Below, piece by piece: positions 46,052-58,400 of a DNA stretch of 63,949 bases. The stretch is taken from contig MVAQ01000117.1 in NCBI GenBank assembly GCA_014825775.1, positions 1-63,949 on the forward strand, read 5' to 3'. The translations under genes were made by a program, and so were the position numbers. This DNA is from Krasilnikovozyma curviuscula (Eukaryota; Basidiomycota; Tremellomycetes; Cystofilobasidiales; Mrakiaceae). Under the pieces are notes generated by a model, which did not search any database, was not told the origin of the DNA, and worked only from the letters and a program-made list of their open reading frames with translations. Numbering within the stretch: the first letter of the stretch is position 1; each line of letters starts with the position of its first letter.

Positions 46052-47002
46052 ATGAGTGAAGCACCCACCTTCGAGATCAGGCAGGTTGAGTACCTGGGGC
46101 AAGGCTGGGATGACTCGCTCGCAGTGAGGACAGCAGTCTTCGTCGACGAGCAGGGCTACGACGGATCCATAGAGGTCGACGAGTCAGAGTCATTCAGTAA
46201 CATAATGAAGAAATGCCTCTGACTGGCTTCTCCTTTCTTAGGCAGGACAAGAGTTGTGCTCACTTCGTTTTGTACGACGCTGGTAATGGGAAACCAGTCG
46301 GAAACAGTAAATAGGGCCCCCCTCCATCTTCTCATAGCTTGGCATCGTTTAGCTGATATGTGTTCTCTCTATGTGTGCAGTCCGATTCCAGCCTGGAAGG
46401 CAGAAGGTATACCTTTTCGCGAACTAACGCGCGATAGTATCTAATGAGGCTGACTCGACTCGTTACTATACTTTATTGGGTCTGCTGGGCCTAGATTGGC
46501 AGAGTAGCAGTCTTGAAAGACTACCGTAAATACGGTCTTGGAAAGGTATGTCTTACTGGTAGTCTCTATTTTTCTTCACTCTCGGTTGCCCTTCGCTTCG
46601 CGCGGTGAAAGTCCGATGACCGCATCGCGGAGGAGACTGACTGTAGCGTCTTACCCTTGATTGATTAGAAACTCGTTCTGTGTGTCCTGGAATATGCGAA
46701 AAAGTTGGCGGTTGAAGCTGGCCAGAGTGAAGTGATGACGATGTGCTATTCGCAGGTGGGAATACGGCCATTGGTCTGCACCATCTCTAATTGGTTACTA
46801 GCCCACTGACATCTCTCTTCTCCTATTTGTTCACCTTCTCCCACATGGCTCCCGTGTTTCGACCATCATCTTTTTCTAGGCGTCACCGTCCGCCATGGTT
46901 GTCCCCTTCTACGAGAAACTCGGGTTCGTCCAAGTCGGTGAGAGGTTCTTGGAGGAAGGAACTGAGCATCAAGAGATGGTTAGAATAGAGAAGCTCACCT
47001 AG
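46052..47002 (+). CDS. GNAT-family N-acetyltransferase
   Basis: Exons 46052-46188, 46242-46306, 46381-46406, 46495-46545, 46669-46755 and 46880-47002; 162 residues, all phases closing. The GNAT fold is clear: an N-terminal VRTAVFVDEQGYDGSIEVDE, HFVLYDAGNGKPVGN (strand 2-3 hairpin), IGRVAVLKDYRKYGLGKKLV containing the acetyl-CoA loop R-K-Y-G-L-G (R/Q-x-x-G-x-G/A), then MVVPFYEKLGFVQVGERFLE, the standard C-terminal FYEKLGF strand. It transfers acetyl from acetyl-CoA to a small amine or protein; the substrate is not predictable. The VFVDEQG start is shared with ElaA/YjcF-like bacterial GNATs. Donor 46189 (GTCATT) was picked by phase; a nearby GTAACA would break the frame. Confidence 0.85.
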
Positions 47003-47311
47003 AAAACAGAATGCTTCAAATTAAAAAACCTGAATCTGAACTGGTCCTTTGTCGTAGCACGACCTCGCTGTGGTCCAGACAGACTGCGAAGTAATATCAT
47101 TTAGTAGAATACTTATTTAGAAGTTATGTTTTCATAGTCAAAAATAGTGAAAGACGGCAAGTTCAGTCCAAAGGTGAACGAAGAGTTTATTCACCCTAGG
47201 CAACCGACGCTTCGTTTACCCGGCGCACTGATACTTACCTTTTTTTATAACCCGACAACTGACTGACCGTCAACTGCCATCTCACCAATCCGTCTTTCTA
47301 TAGAATTAACT

Positions 47312-48507
47312 ATGGTTCATCCCCTCTCAATATACCTTGCTCAAACGCATCCAATGGATCCCATGGATCCTCGGTTTGCCAAATCCTCCGCGTTGCTCTT
47401 CCCCTCCGTGTCGTACAATCTTGATCGAGCTGTCGAGCACATCAGACGAGCTTCTGTGGAGAAGGCTGATATCATCGTCCTGCCCGAGTTCGGGTTCCAA
47501 GGTGGGATGGATCAGAATCCAGTGAGTCTGCGAGGCAACGAAAGCATTTTTGAATGAGCTCATCTTATACTTTTCTTTTAAATGATGACAGGAACTAGCT
47601 CTCACTTCTGTATTCCTTTTCGATACCCTCAAATCTCTCTCCTCCGAGCTCAACATTGCAATCGTAGGCACAATCATCGAACCCCACTCGTTCACACCCA
47701 CAGCCAGCAGCTTCCTCTCCGCCATCTCAGCTTTCTCCAACCCTTTCTTAACATCAACATCACCAGAGCAGAAGATGGAATGGGATAGCGCTGTCGCTGA
47801 AATTAGGAAGGACTGGAGTGGCGCAAAGGACGTGGGAGGGAGGGACATCAAGTATTCGAACACGGCATTCTACATCAGCGGAGGTGAGTTAGTTGGAAGG
47901 TACGAGAAAAAAAACTTATGGCATCCCGAACGTGAGTGATTGAGAGCTCTTTCTCACTGTGCTGTCCATCAGCGCGTCTACATTGATTTCCCGCTCACAC
48001 TCGTCGATTCCTCTTATTACAGGGGAATTCTATTCAGCTGGCAATGAATACTCTCAAGCGTTTCTCACACCATGGGGCAAAGTTGGTCTCCTAGTTTGCT
48101 GGGACCTCTCCCATCCAGCGGCCACGCAACATCTGACAAACCAAGAGGTTTCCCTGATAATTGCGCCGACTTATTGGCGGTCGAATGACAGCGATCCTGA
48201 GCAGCCAAAGTGGTGCTCACACAGTACAGAAAACGAGGTGCTCCAAGCGCTCTCTTTGGTGCGTGCGTTTGAGAGCGAAACCGTTTTGGTTCTAGTCAAC
48301 CCTGGAAACGAGGAGGGTTACGAGGAGAAGGCCACCGGACTGATGGGAGGTAGTGCTGTCTTTGCGCCATTCCTGGGTAGAGTTGCGGGTGTCGATGGTG
48401 GAAATAGGGAGGGTTGGAAGGTTGTCAAAGTTGACATGGATATGCTAAAAGCGGCAAGAAATACTTTCAAGATCAGAGACGATTTTGAAAGGGTGAGGAA
48501 GGAGTAA
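47312..48507 (+). CDS. Nitrilase-superfamily C-N hydrolase
   Basis: Exons 47312-47521, 47592-47931 and 48023-48507; 344 residues, phases closing. The Glu-Lys-Cys triad is complete: Glu in IIVLPEFGFQGG, Lys in GRYEKKNLWHPER and Cys in KVGLLVCWDLSHPAA. YSNTAFYISG and YSAGNEYSQAF are further family marks. Such enzymes hydrolyse amides, N-carbamoyl groups or nitriles in the cytosol; the exact substrate is not deducible. Exon 2 has an internal strong donor (GAG|GTGAGT at 47884) in the same phase as the real one (47932). Use of the earlier donor would remove 16 residues including the catalytic lysine. The model with the later donor keeps the triad, so I prefer it. Confidence 0.88.
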
Positions 48508-49002
48508 GACGGTAGTACATTTTCGAGCTCAAGTGTTGTATTACTTGCTGAAGATGTCATTGTAGCTCGCCGTGTAATCGGACAGTAAGCAGAAGCAATA
48601 TGATAAGTAAGATAAAAGATGGTAGTCAGAAACCATCAGTAGTAAGCAATGCTAATATAGATAAAGAAAATGTCCTCCGGTGGTGGAAAAAGGAGGAGAG
48701 GCTACTTTTGGTTGAGGACATGGACCAAAGAGGCATGGTAGTAGCAAGAGCTATAACGATTAAAGTAATGCGATGGAGAGAATACAGACTAAGAGTAGAT
48801 ACTAGAGTTGTGCATTTATATACAATAATGTTATTTACAATTATGGAGCAATGATGACAGCCCGTGCCCCCCCTTTTTTTATTTATTTTTCCTTTTCCTT
48901 TTTGGCCAAGTTTGCATCGACTAGTTTTAGTGTGGTCGTTAGAGACGGATGATGCCTGCAAGAGCGCATCTTTTGACAATGATGAGAACTGGTGCCCACT
49001 AT
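48508..49002. other. Convergent intergenic region
   Basis: About 500 bp between two converging stops, AT-rich, with a pyrimidine run near 48870-48905. No gene seen. Confidence 0.4.
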
Positions 49003-52000
49003 CTATTCAAACAAGAAATCCTCTTGATATTCATCTTCTTCTTGTTGGTTGTAGCTGTTTCCAGAGAAAGATCGGTGCTGTGGTAGATGTTGTGGCTTGA
49101 GGGATTGGTTGACAGTTGCAGCCTCACCAACACCATGCCAGGTATTAGAATTTTGAAGGGTCGTATTAGCAGCAGTAGTAGCTGTTGCTGTCGCGAGAGA
49201 AGGTGCTTGGTGTAAAAATGATCCTCTGGCAGAGGTTGGGGAGACTGCCGTTGTCGCTGCTGAGGGCTCGTTCGAGAATGGGTCCCACGAAGTCCACTCT
49301 GAAACGCTTTTCCTCGTGGTACCAGATCCAATAACGCCAGGAGAGAACTGTGTTGTTGGTGTTGGATGCGTTTCCGAGAATGGTGGGGAAGAAGTGTCGT
49401 TACTTCTGGGTGGACTGAAAGCGTTAGCGTAATGGCTGCCAGAGTTGGTATTACTGAGAACGGAGGTCTGCGTGAACGGTGTGAGGTGAAGTCTTGACAG
49501 CCCAGCAGCAAGACCAGGTGGAAGAGATTGTCCAGGGACGTGACTTTGGAGAGCTCGTGATGACGGTGAAAGTGCGGCATAACTCTCGTCTCCGTCATCT
49601 TCAAATCCTTTGAAGCTGCTTCCTCCATTGAACCCAATTGGTTGAGTATAGATCTTGGTGGTTGACGATCCCCAGCCTTGCGAGTATTGCTGTTGTTGCT
49701 GCGGCTGGTGGGTCAGGCGGTTATTGTACGACGACGAGAAGTCGGAGGAATTGTGATGATGACTAACGCCGTTGTTGGAGAATGAGCTGAGCGAGGCCAT
49801 AGTAGGTGTCTTCTGTTGGTTGCTCAAGGTCGAGGAAAAAGGCGGCACTAGATTCCTTTTCCCAAAATCAGGGAGGAACGAAACTGAGGCTTGAGAGGGA
49901 CTAAGTACTTCCTCCTCCTCTCCAGATTGTTGGAAGGCTGAAAAGGGGTCTTTTCTGTCGCTACTCCTCAAAATTTCTGCATCTCCATTCACCACCCCAT
50001 TCATAACCATTCCACCAACTCCACTGTTGTTCTCTGAGCGAGTTAGCAACAAACCGCTGGAGCCAAACGAGCCCGCGCCTCCACCGCCACTGCTACTGAG
50101 ACTCATGAAGCCCACAGGATGACCAGGCGTATGATTCGAACCTCGACGAATCCTTCTCTCCATCTCAGTTGGGGTCAACAGTTCGCTCAACGAGCTTGGG
50201 AGGAGTTCCTCTTGATGATCCTCTTCTTGGTCCTCATCGTCGCCGTGGTGATGATGACGGGGTTGATATCGTCCAACAAGGTCATCATGCTCTTCGGTAT
50301 CCCTTCTTAGTCGCATAGCAGTACTCTCGTGACGGTCATAAGAGGAAGATGCAGGCACTGGCCACATGCCACCTGGACCACTGACAGACGCCGAGAAGGC
50401 TCTTCCTGCGCTTAGGCCGCCATCGTCTTGTAGACCTCTGTTATCAACATCGTATGAGACTGATAAAAAGAGCGATTTAGAACCTGGCGGGGAGAATGGT
50501 GAACTTGAGAATGGTGATGGTGAAGGTGCGTTGCTCGAGTGGAGACTACCGTTGTGGTGACCGTTTGTCAAAGACGAAGAGGGGGGGAACAAAGAAGGTG
50601 ACGAGAATTCACCGTTGATGGGTGGAGCTGAGAACGGCTTACGTTGATTTGACGATGAAGACGACGAAGGGATTGGCACGGAATTTGGTAGCCGGGGGTG
50701 GCCAATTGACGTTCTTCTTCCGAAGTCTCCCAAGTGAACGCCATTTCCGTTTCCATTGTTCACTAAAGTCGACCAATCGGAAGAGGCTGCTGATGAAGAC
50801 GTTGGTAGAGATGGTTGAAGTTTAGGATCAGAAGAGCCGCCGCCGTTGATGTGAGATGATGACGTGAACGAATCTCCTACGGCGCTGATGGAATGACCAG
50901 AGCCATCATGATTGAGATTTAAATTCCGAGCTAGTGCTGCAGCGAAAGACGCTGGTGGTAGAGGTTTAGAAACTTCAGCAGAGGAAGCTGACATTGAAGG
51001 ATGGTGGTGGTCTTCGGTGGGTGAGAATGACATCCCACTAGATCGAATACCGGGTGGTGTAATGGAGCTGACAAGAGGTGTATGGGCAGGCGGAGAGGTG
51101 CTTGAGGTTGCCATTGAGATAGATGCATTTAAGGCGAGCGGGAGGTTGATTGGAATGGTTGTGGGCGACTGAACCTGTTGGCTCTGGGACACCGACAAAG
51201 CTTGTGCCTGTCTTTTGTTCTTACGATCCATTGACATTGGTTGGCCTGGGAGGATGTGTGCAAGAGCACCTGTTGGAAGAGAATGGCACAGATGAAACAG
51301 GATGGTCAGTCAGTCGCCTTGGAAACCCACATGTATATTTCACGCCAAACGAGAGCTACTTCAGGACACAAGCGCATGTTCACGTCTAGATGTCAAGAGG
51401 TATGACCTCTACGAAAGAGACTATGACTGCTTCCTCAGAAGCGAAGGTTGTGAGATGCGTGAGCGCACGACCGATCGTCTGCCAGCGGCGCCTTCATAGG
51501 ACATCCATCCCCTTACGCATTCGAAGTTTGGTCTTTTTTAAGGACAAGTACACAAGGATGCAAGAGCAGTATCCTGTCTCTCAGTGCTTGTGGTCCAGCT
51601 TTGACTCTCCAGTCTCATTAGATGAAACGAGAGAGAAACCGCGGGCGGGCTAGAGGGGGACGACGACAAACTAAACTAGTTCCACTCACATTTATGGCCA
51701 AACTTGCAACTGCCTACAACCACAAGAAGCAGAGCATTATGTCAGCATCAATAGACTGGATAGTATCACCGAGCAAGCTAGTGGATTGCCCCCTCCCCAG
51801 TTGACCCTCCTCCCCCCTCCCTGGTAGTCAGAGAATACGAGATAAGAAAAAGGGTGCCCACCTTTCTGGAAATACTGGCAAGGCTGCTTCTGCTGACCAG
51901 ACTCTGGAGTGACATGAGAGAAGGTGCAGGATGCTCCTGCTGTACACTGGCCCTGCTTGAAGAACTTGCAAGGCACTGGAGGACACACGACATTTTAGAG

Positions 52001-52100
52001 TTTTATCACCTCAGAAGAGTGGAATATAGCACTCACCATGGGTCAGAGACGCTTTACCCTTTGCTGCTGATGGCTGGATAGGCTGCGACATCATCGCCAT
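49003..52100 (-). CDS. Two-finger CCCH zinc-finger protein with long disordered tail
   Basis: Exons 52037-52100, 51862-51975, 51690-51713 (24 nt) and 49003-51269; 822 residues. Finger 1 is C24-x7-C32-x5-C38-x3-H42 (VPCKFFKQGQCTAGASCTFSH) and finger 2 C54-x7-C62-x5-C68-x3-H72 (QKGSCKFGHKCALAH); finger 2 is split over three exons, so splicing is essential to it. Tandem CCCH fingers usually bind AU-rich or other single-stranded RNA and control mRNA decay or translation. The pair resembles the yeast Lee1 type. The remaining ~740 residues are Ser/Pro/Gln/His-rich and unstructured, suited to protein contacts or condensates and to phosphorylation. The first ATG, with two more in the next four codons, was taken as start. 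Confidence 0.88.
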
Positions 52101-53114
52101 CCCATTCCTCCCTGGTTTGATTCTGTGTGTGGTTTCGTCTGGCTGGGGTTGTTAGGTTGGCGGTTTCTGCGTGTCGTCGCAGTGCTTATCGGGCGGGCGA
52201 GGCGACTCGATGGGCACCCCTTTTCCTCTCATTTTTTTTTCGGTTGGGGGTTGCTTCTCTTCTTTCGGACATGACTCTTCTATCGGCCCAGAAAAGAAGG
52301 ATAGCAACACAGGGTATTCACCCCCGCTTTTCTAGAATGGAGATGGAGATGGAGATGGAGATTCGAGGTGAAGACTTTCCCCCTGCGCTCTTTTCTCAGA
52401 CTCTGATTTCAGTGTTACGTCACTCAATGCACTAGTTAAATGTGCTGGCGAGGTAGAGATAGCTCCGCTGAGCGCGACCCCCCATCACGGCGACAGTAGG
52501 ATTGTTGAACGCGCTAAACAAGATTAGAGTTCTCCTGTGAATGGTCGTCCTAGTAGACCCAGAGCTATGACTTAGCATGATCATATTACAGATATTGAGG
52601 TGGACTTATCATTTGGAGTCTCTTCGTTGATTTAGAGGAGCGGAAGAAGCACTCGATATTGGTCATATCCATTACAGCCAACCAATAGACGTGCCCCGCA
52701 TCTTTCTGAAAATGAGACTCAACCTAATCCAATCGGAACACAGGTGGAGAGTTTTGATTGTTTCCAAGGGGTATATCTTGGCAACTGAATGTGCATAGGA
52801 AGGGAGCTGAGAGGTCTGGGTAAACTTAAACTCCAGCGAAACGACTCGAATGTCGTCGCACTTGCGAAAAAGGTATCACATTTAATTGTCTATATGCAAG
52901 CGGAAGCAACGATACAATGAGAGGGGCGAGAGATGGGTAGGAGTCTGAGGTGGGGAAGGTGAATGGGATAGGAAAATGGCGTGCATAAGATCAGAAGAAG
53001 TCCTATTGAAACTGGATTGACGAAAGCGTCTCTACGATGATGTGTGAGGAGAGTAAAGGAATTGTCCAGAAATCTGTTATAAGCACCACGATCCATTGAA
53101 GGTCGTTGGAGAAG
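52101..53114. other. Promoter region of the CCCH gene
   Basis: About 1 kb between the CCCH start and the glutaredoxin-like stop, both minus strand. It holds the (ATGGAG)4 microsatellite (52337-52360) and no convincing gene. Confidence 0.45.
52337..52360 (+). repeat. (ATGGAG)4 hexanucleotide repeat
   Basis: Four exact tandem copies in the putative promoter/5' leader of the CCCH gene; in the transcribed direction a CTCCAT pyrimidine-rich repeat. Confidence 0.9.
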
Positions 53115-54821
53115 CTATGCCTGCATTTCAATCTTCTGTTGCTTCTTGGGTTTGTATTTCGGAGCTTTAGGAGGTCGTATCGTCACTCCGGCAGTGTTGA
53201 GCAGAGGAATAAGCTCATCATTGGCTTGCATACTAAACGTCGAACAAGAAAGTTTCAATATCAGCTACCCGGGGAGTGAGGACTCATAAAATGAAGATGG
53301 AACTTACGCAAAAGCTTCCTCAGCACCAAATATCACGCCGTTGAGCACTATGACCGGTAGATCAGATCGATGGAGGAGACGTTCTAGAAGCGGTTTAGAG
53401 TGTTCCCAGTCGGCTGTCAAACGAATATGAAGTTGTCTAAGCACGCGGAATACAAACATGAGGGGAAGGAAGAAGCTTTGGGCGCACATCGCTCGTCGAG
53501 ATCAATGAAACTAGGAGGCGGTATCAGATCCAAGTCATTGAGCATTTTTTTTATCTCTCGTGAAGATCTGTTTGAACGAGAACGATGTTGGAGACGTTAG
53601 TTGTTCCAATGCGAGGAGAATGGGAGATAATGATGTACTGACGCATGGCGCTCTTTTGTAAAAACAACCTAACAGATGCAACAGAGGTTAGGTCCAAGTT
53701 AAGGTAGGAAAAGATCGATGCTGTTGCCTAATCGGAGCACTTGTCAACTACTCACCATCCTCCGCGAAGTCCACAGCTCGGTTTCCAGTTCCTCTAGCAG
53801 ATCAGTTCGTTTACTGTCAAAGTCAAGGACAAGATCTACAAAAAAATAAAAAATAAAAGACACATAAGGTAAGTGCACAATTTTCCCTTTGATCGGAACA
53901 GCACCCAGTGGCCGTTCTCTTTCAGTCGCTATCTCACCTGGGTCGACTCCTACTTCCGGGTCTACTGCAGGCAGCGAGTTGGTCGAGCCACTGAGAAAGA
54001 AATGGATGACCGCTGTAAGCTCTTGTTCCTGTGTTAAAAACAAAGAGTGGTCGTCAGCATATATAGATACGCAGACCGCGGGCGGTGAATGCGGGACGAA
54101 GGCTCTCCCTTACATCGTCATTCCAGTACCTCTTTCCATTATTGTTCTTCTTCGCGACAGCGGACGACGGTCTCAGCGAGGTCTGGGATTTTCTAAGCTG
54201 TTTTATCTTGTCTACTTCTGAGTATGGGTGGATCGGTATGGGCTCATGGGACAGATTCTGGTACAGCAGGATCCTTTCGGTGAAGAATCCAGCGCGGGGG
54301 GGTCAGTTCGCCAGCAGCAGCAATCGGAGCGGCAAGAAGCTGATGAGGTGGACTCGCCTGTACAGTAGGATGGTACTGAGGATGGCAATCATCCATTTGA
54401 CCGTCGTCCTGCTGAGCAAGAACCTGTCTTCCCCTCGTGGGGGCTGCTTGATCGGGGGCAGTGATCCATCCGCCACGGACGACTTCCTGCTGAAACGAGG
54501 GCTGCTGGACGACGAGGACGATTTGGATTTTACTGGTTCTAGTGCTGGGAGAAAGAGAACCGACTGAGAGAGGAGTAGCTGTGTGTTCATCGTTTGTTGC
54601 TTCTGATGCTCGAGCGCGAGCTGCGACAGATCCGCCGACGAGGTCGAATGGGCATGGCCCTGTCGATGGCTGAGCTCATTTATTGCAGCATTGCTGTCCA
54701 TATCAGTCTTGTATGCTGAGGCTGAAGTCGGGAGGAGGGAGGGCGAGGACCTGGCGCTGCTGCGATAGAAATGGGTGGGCGACGACCTGACCGCCCAGTT
54801 GCTTCGACGACTCGACGCCAT
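53115..54821 (-). CDS. Membrane-anchored glutaredoxin-fold protein lacking active-site Cys
   Basis: Exons 54364-54821, 54114-54273, 53905-54028, 53756-53835, 53643-53668 (26 nt), 53488-53567, 53308-53413 and 53115-53232; 383 residues, phases closing. The N-terminus is Ser-rich and cytosolic, then WMIAILSTILLILLY forms one membrane helix, so the fold faces the lumen as in Grx6/Grx7-type proteins. The C-terminal fold is recognisable: MVVFTKERHASSREIKKML (first strand and helix), PPSFIDLDE, LLHRSDLPVIVLNGVIFG (the cis-Pro LP-V-I-x-x-NG turn) and a final ELIPLLNTAGV helix. Where active glutaredoxins have S-K-x-x-C-P-Y-C/S, this has T-K-E-R-H-A-S: no cysteine. It is probably redox-inactive. A 90-nt intron (54274-54363) is needed to avoid an in-frame TGA at 54303-54305. 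Confidence 0.72.
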
Positions 54822-55424
54822 CCAAAACTCTAATTCGTGAGACTGAAACCCGTTCGAGCCCTCAGCTCTACAGCCAAACTTCCCTATGTTTTTCTCTTTT
54901 TTATTTTGGTAAGATGAGGTTGGAAGACAGAAGCTATAAAGCACAGAGAAACTCCTGCAGTGCCGGTTACCAAAAGATATTCTGGGAAGAAAAGGAGGGT
55001 GGTGACAAATCGTCCTTCGATTAGAAGTTCGTAACGTCGCACACTGTGGGGCGGCAGTAAGAAGACACCTTTCGCACTGTTATCCAGAGGAGTTTGTAGT
55101 ATTATAAAACAAAGCGAGAAAGCACCCCGGAAATGATGTACCGTAATCAGAGAAGATCGATCGCAAAATGAAAACATTCAATCGCAACGAAGCTTAAAGA
55201 CTGAGCGCTCCAGTACACACCGTTAGAGCAGTCCGTAGATTCCAAGTATTTCTCTTCAACTACTTTCGTCAAAGTACTTACGAAAGCTTCAAAAGATCAC
55301 TCGCAGCGTATGTGGGTCTTGAGAAGTATGGGGGAAGAAAACCTGCTTGCCTTGACTTGGCTGAGTTGAACTTTGCATGAGAGAAGGTGTGAAGAATGGA
55401 ATAAAAAATACATACAAAGTATGT
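54822..55424. other. Intergenic, promoter of the glutaredoxin-like gene
   Basis: About 600 bp between the minus-strand start and the LYS2 stop. Short frames only; no gene or clear element seen. Confidence 0.4.
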
Positions 55425-58400
55425 TTACGACTGAGTGACTGTAGATCTACCGATAGCGATCGCTTCTCCTTCCAGCACTGGCAGGGCCTTTCCACTCGCA
55501 GAAGGCTCTGGTAAGAAACCAGCCTTGATCAACCATGCAATGTATTTGCCCATCAACTCCTCTCCCACCGTCATCGACACAGGTTCTCCACCAGCTTTAA
55601 GAATCGCCTGCGTGTTGGTGTCGTCAAGTTCTGCCGACTTGGTGCTGGTGGGCAAATCGTCAAGAACAAAGTGTAGAAGGGGGAAAAGAGCGTTGTCTCC
55701 AACTTCCAGAACATGCTGTTCCAACTTGGTCCTCCACAGTAGATACTCGCATGGCTTGACGGCGTAGCCGTAAGTCGCCAGTGGAGACAACAGGTCGTTG
55801 TACCTTATTGAAGGTCGTGATGTGACTTGAGCAACTTGGATGGCATTGGAAGCTGGTGGATCAAGTGAGGACAGAGATGATATTCTGGCAACGTGGTCGA
55901 CTGGAACCATGTTGATGGTATTATGGATGTCGGGAGTGAGACCAAGCTGAATGCTGCCTTTAACCAATCTCCAGATGAAATCGTCCGTGTTTGTAACTGG
56001 GCAAAATTAATTGAAAGCATGTTCGAGGTCAGACTTAGGAAGGATTAGGAAGCGCATTCAAAAGCGGTAACCGACCTGCGCTTTCGGAGGAACCAACAAC
56101 GTAGCCAGGCCTAACGATCCAGCCGTTCAAACCACTCTCACCAGCAATTCTGATCAGCTTCTCTGCCACCCATTTGCTCTGTCCGTATCCTCCTTCAAGT
56201 CCAGTACGACTGCCTTCAAGATCGTCACTCTCAGGAACTCCTACTTTGCCTTGTGAGAGGAGGGTGTCTGATAGCTTGACATAATGTTGGTTATCCTGAG
56301 TGGCAGTAGATGATATAAAGGAGAACGCTTTTCCGTGGTGAGAGTTGGCAAGGTTCATTGCAGTGATGGTAGATTCCACGTTAGGTTTTCGAAGCTTTGC
56401 GTAGGGGTATACCCAGTGGACCTAAAGGAGATGTAGAAATCCGAAAAATCGTTAGTTCAGAGAAGCACAGTTTATAAAGAGATGCTGCATACTAGGGCAC
56501 CGTTGTGAAGAACAGCATCGGCCTCTTCTCCCATTCTAGTCCACGTCGCCTTATCGAGACCGAAGTTGGCCTCCCCCAAGTCCCCAACAACAGCTTCTAA
56601 CCTGCCTTCAGTCACCCATTTCTCGTCCCATATACCTCGGCCAGTTCCACTTTCTCTGAGACGAGCGATGGCATCGGACGTGTTTTTAGCACGGACGAGG
56701 CAGATGACCTTCGCCACCCGGTGAGCTCTCTTGAAAAGCAAATCTCGAAGGATAAAGGCACCCAAGAACCCAGTAGCTCCAGTCAGGAACACAGTGACCT
56801 TTTTACTTCCGAAATTCGCTGGAAGAGGCAAAAACTTGACTGGGATCTCTGGCCTGAACTTCTCCACGTCACTAGCGTAATCATCTGTAGATGAAGTTGC
56901 TTCCCCACCGGTTTTGTTGTCTGAACCATCGGCAAAGCCTAGATCCGCTTGCTTAAGTTGATCAACAGCACCAGCCAATCCTTTGATGGTAGGTTGTTCG
57001 AAGACTAAGCCCAATGGCGCATTCACCACGAAAGATTTTCGGATTTCGAAGATTAACCTCGTCGCAAGGATTGAATGTCCACCAAGATCGAAGAAATTTT
57101 CCTGAGTGTCAATTGGGAGAGAGGCGTTGGGTAGTAGCTGAGACCAGATGGTGTGCACTTTCTCTTCAGACGGCGTCATTGTCTGAGTAGAAGTCGTTTT
57201 GGTTGGCAGGGTAGGCGCAGAAGTGTCTGGGAAAGGCAACGCTGGTTTGTCAATTTTACCGTTGGGGTTAAGCGGCATTCTTGAAAGAGGAATATAGACT
57301 GCGTGGTAAAACAAACCGAATCGGATGGTCAACTAAAATGTGCCATGCAAAAAGGTGAGACCACAACGCACCAGTTGGAATGCTGTAGCTTGGGAGCTTG
57401 GTTTTAAGGTGCTCTCTGATATCACGAATCAAACGGCGGTATTTACGAGCACCCTTTTCGATCTCACTGCGTCCAGCATCGTCATCATCGTCGGCGCTGA
57501 CCATCCCTTGAACTGCCTCACCTCCAACAGTGACGAAGTAGCTGACCAGTACCTTCTCTTCATTCTTGTCTCTTCTGACCAAAGTTACATTTTCTCTGAT
57601 GAGAGGGTGTCTTGAAAGATGGGTGTCGATTTCTCCAAGTTCGATTCTGAATCCTCTAATCTTGACCTGGTCATCAGCACGACCAGTGCATTCGACAGTT
57701 CCATCAGGCAAGTAACGACCGAGATCACCACTGCGGTACATCCTATCTCTGATTCCCTTCCAGAATTGGGCAGGTGGACCTGTGAGGGTATCTTCACGCT
57801 TGACGTCTCCGCCAAACCAGTTGTAGACGAACTTCTCCTTAGTGCTTTCTGGATCGAGATATTCTTCTGCAAGACCACCACTTCTGACGTAAATTTCACC
57901 GATTTCTCCAACTGCACATGGAATATCTCTGTTGGCCCTGTTGACAACAACAAGTTGAACGTCAATCATTCCTTGACCAGCTGGCATGATATCCTTTCGG
58001 GTTGACAAGAAAGTTGAATCGGTCGAGAGAGGTGGGATGGCGAAGTATGAGACGGCTCTTTGAGTCTCAGTAGTACCATACATGTTAATGATGCGGACGT
58101 TTGAAGCCAGGGCTTGTAAGCGGAGACAATCCCTCTTGGTGAGAACATCACCGACGAAGAATGCATTTCTCAAAGATGGAATCTGCCTCGTCGCTTGAGC
58201 TGACAGAAGCTGACCCATGGCTGACAAAAAGCGAGAAAACCAGACATGTTAGATGTGCTGTACCTCTTATAGAAGCTATGATCAGTACCTACCCGGTGTC
58301 AGGTGAGTAACAGTGCATTCGCTCTCCGCCATCCATTCGGCGAGACGTCCAGGAGTACCAATGTCATTCGCGGTGGGTACATGAAGTTCCGCACCAAGGA

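Noticed and set aside
49003..49637. 212-residue second minus frame
   Set aside because: Shadow frame inside the last exon of the CCCH protein; no motif of its own.
54085..54567. 160-residue + strand open frame
   Set aside because: Antisense to two exons of the glutaredoxin-like gene, whose splice phases all close; no motif on the + side.
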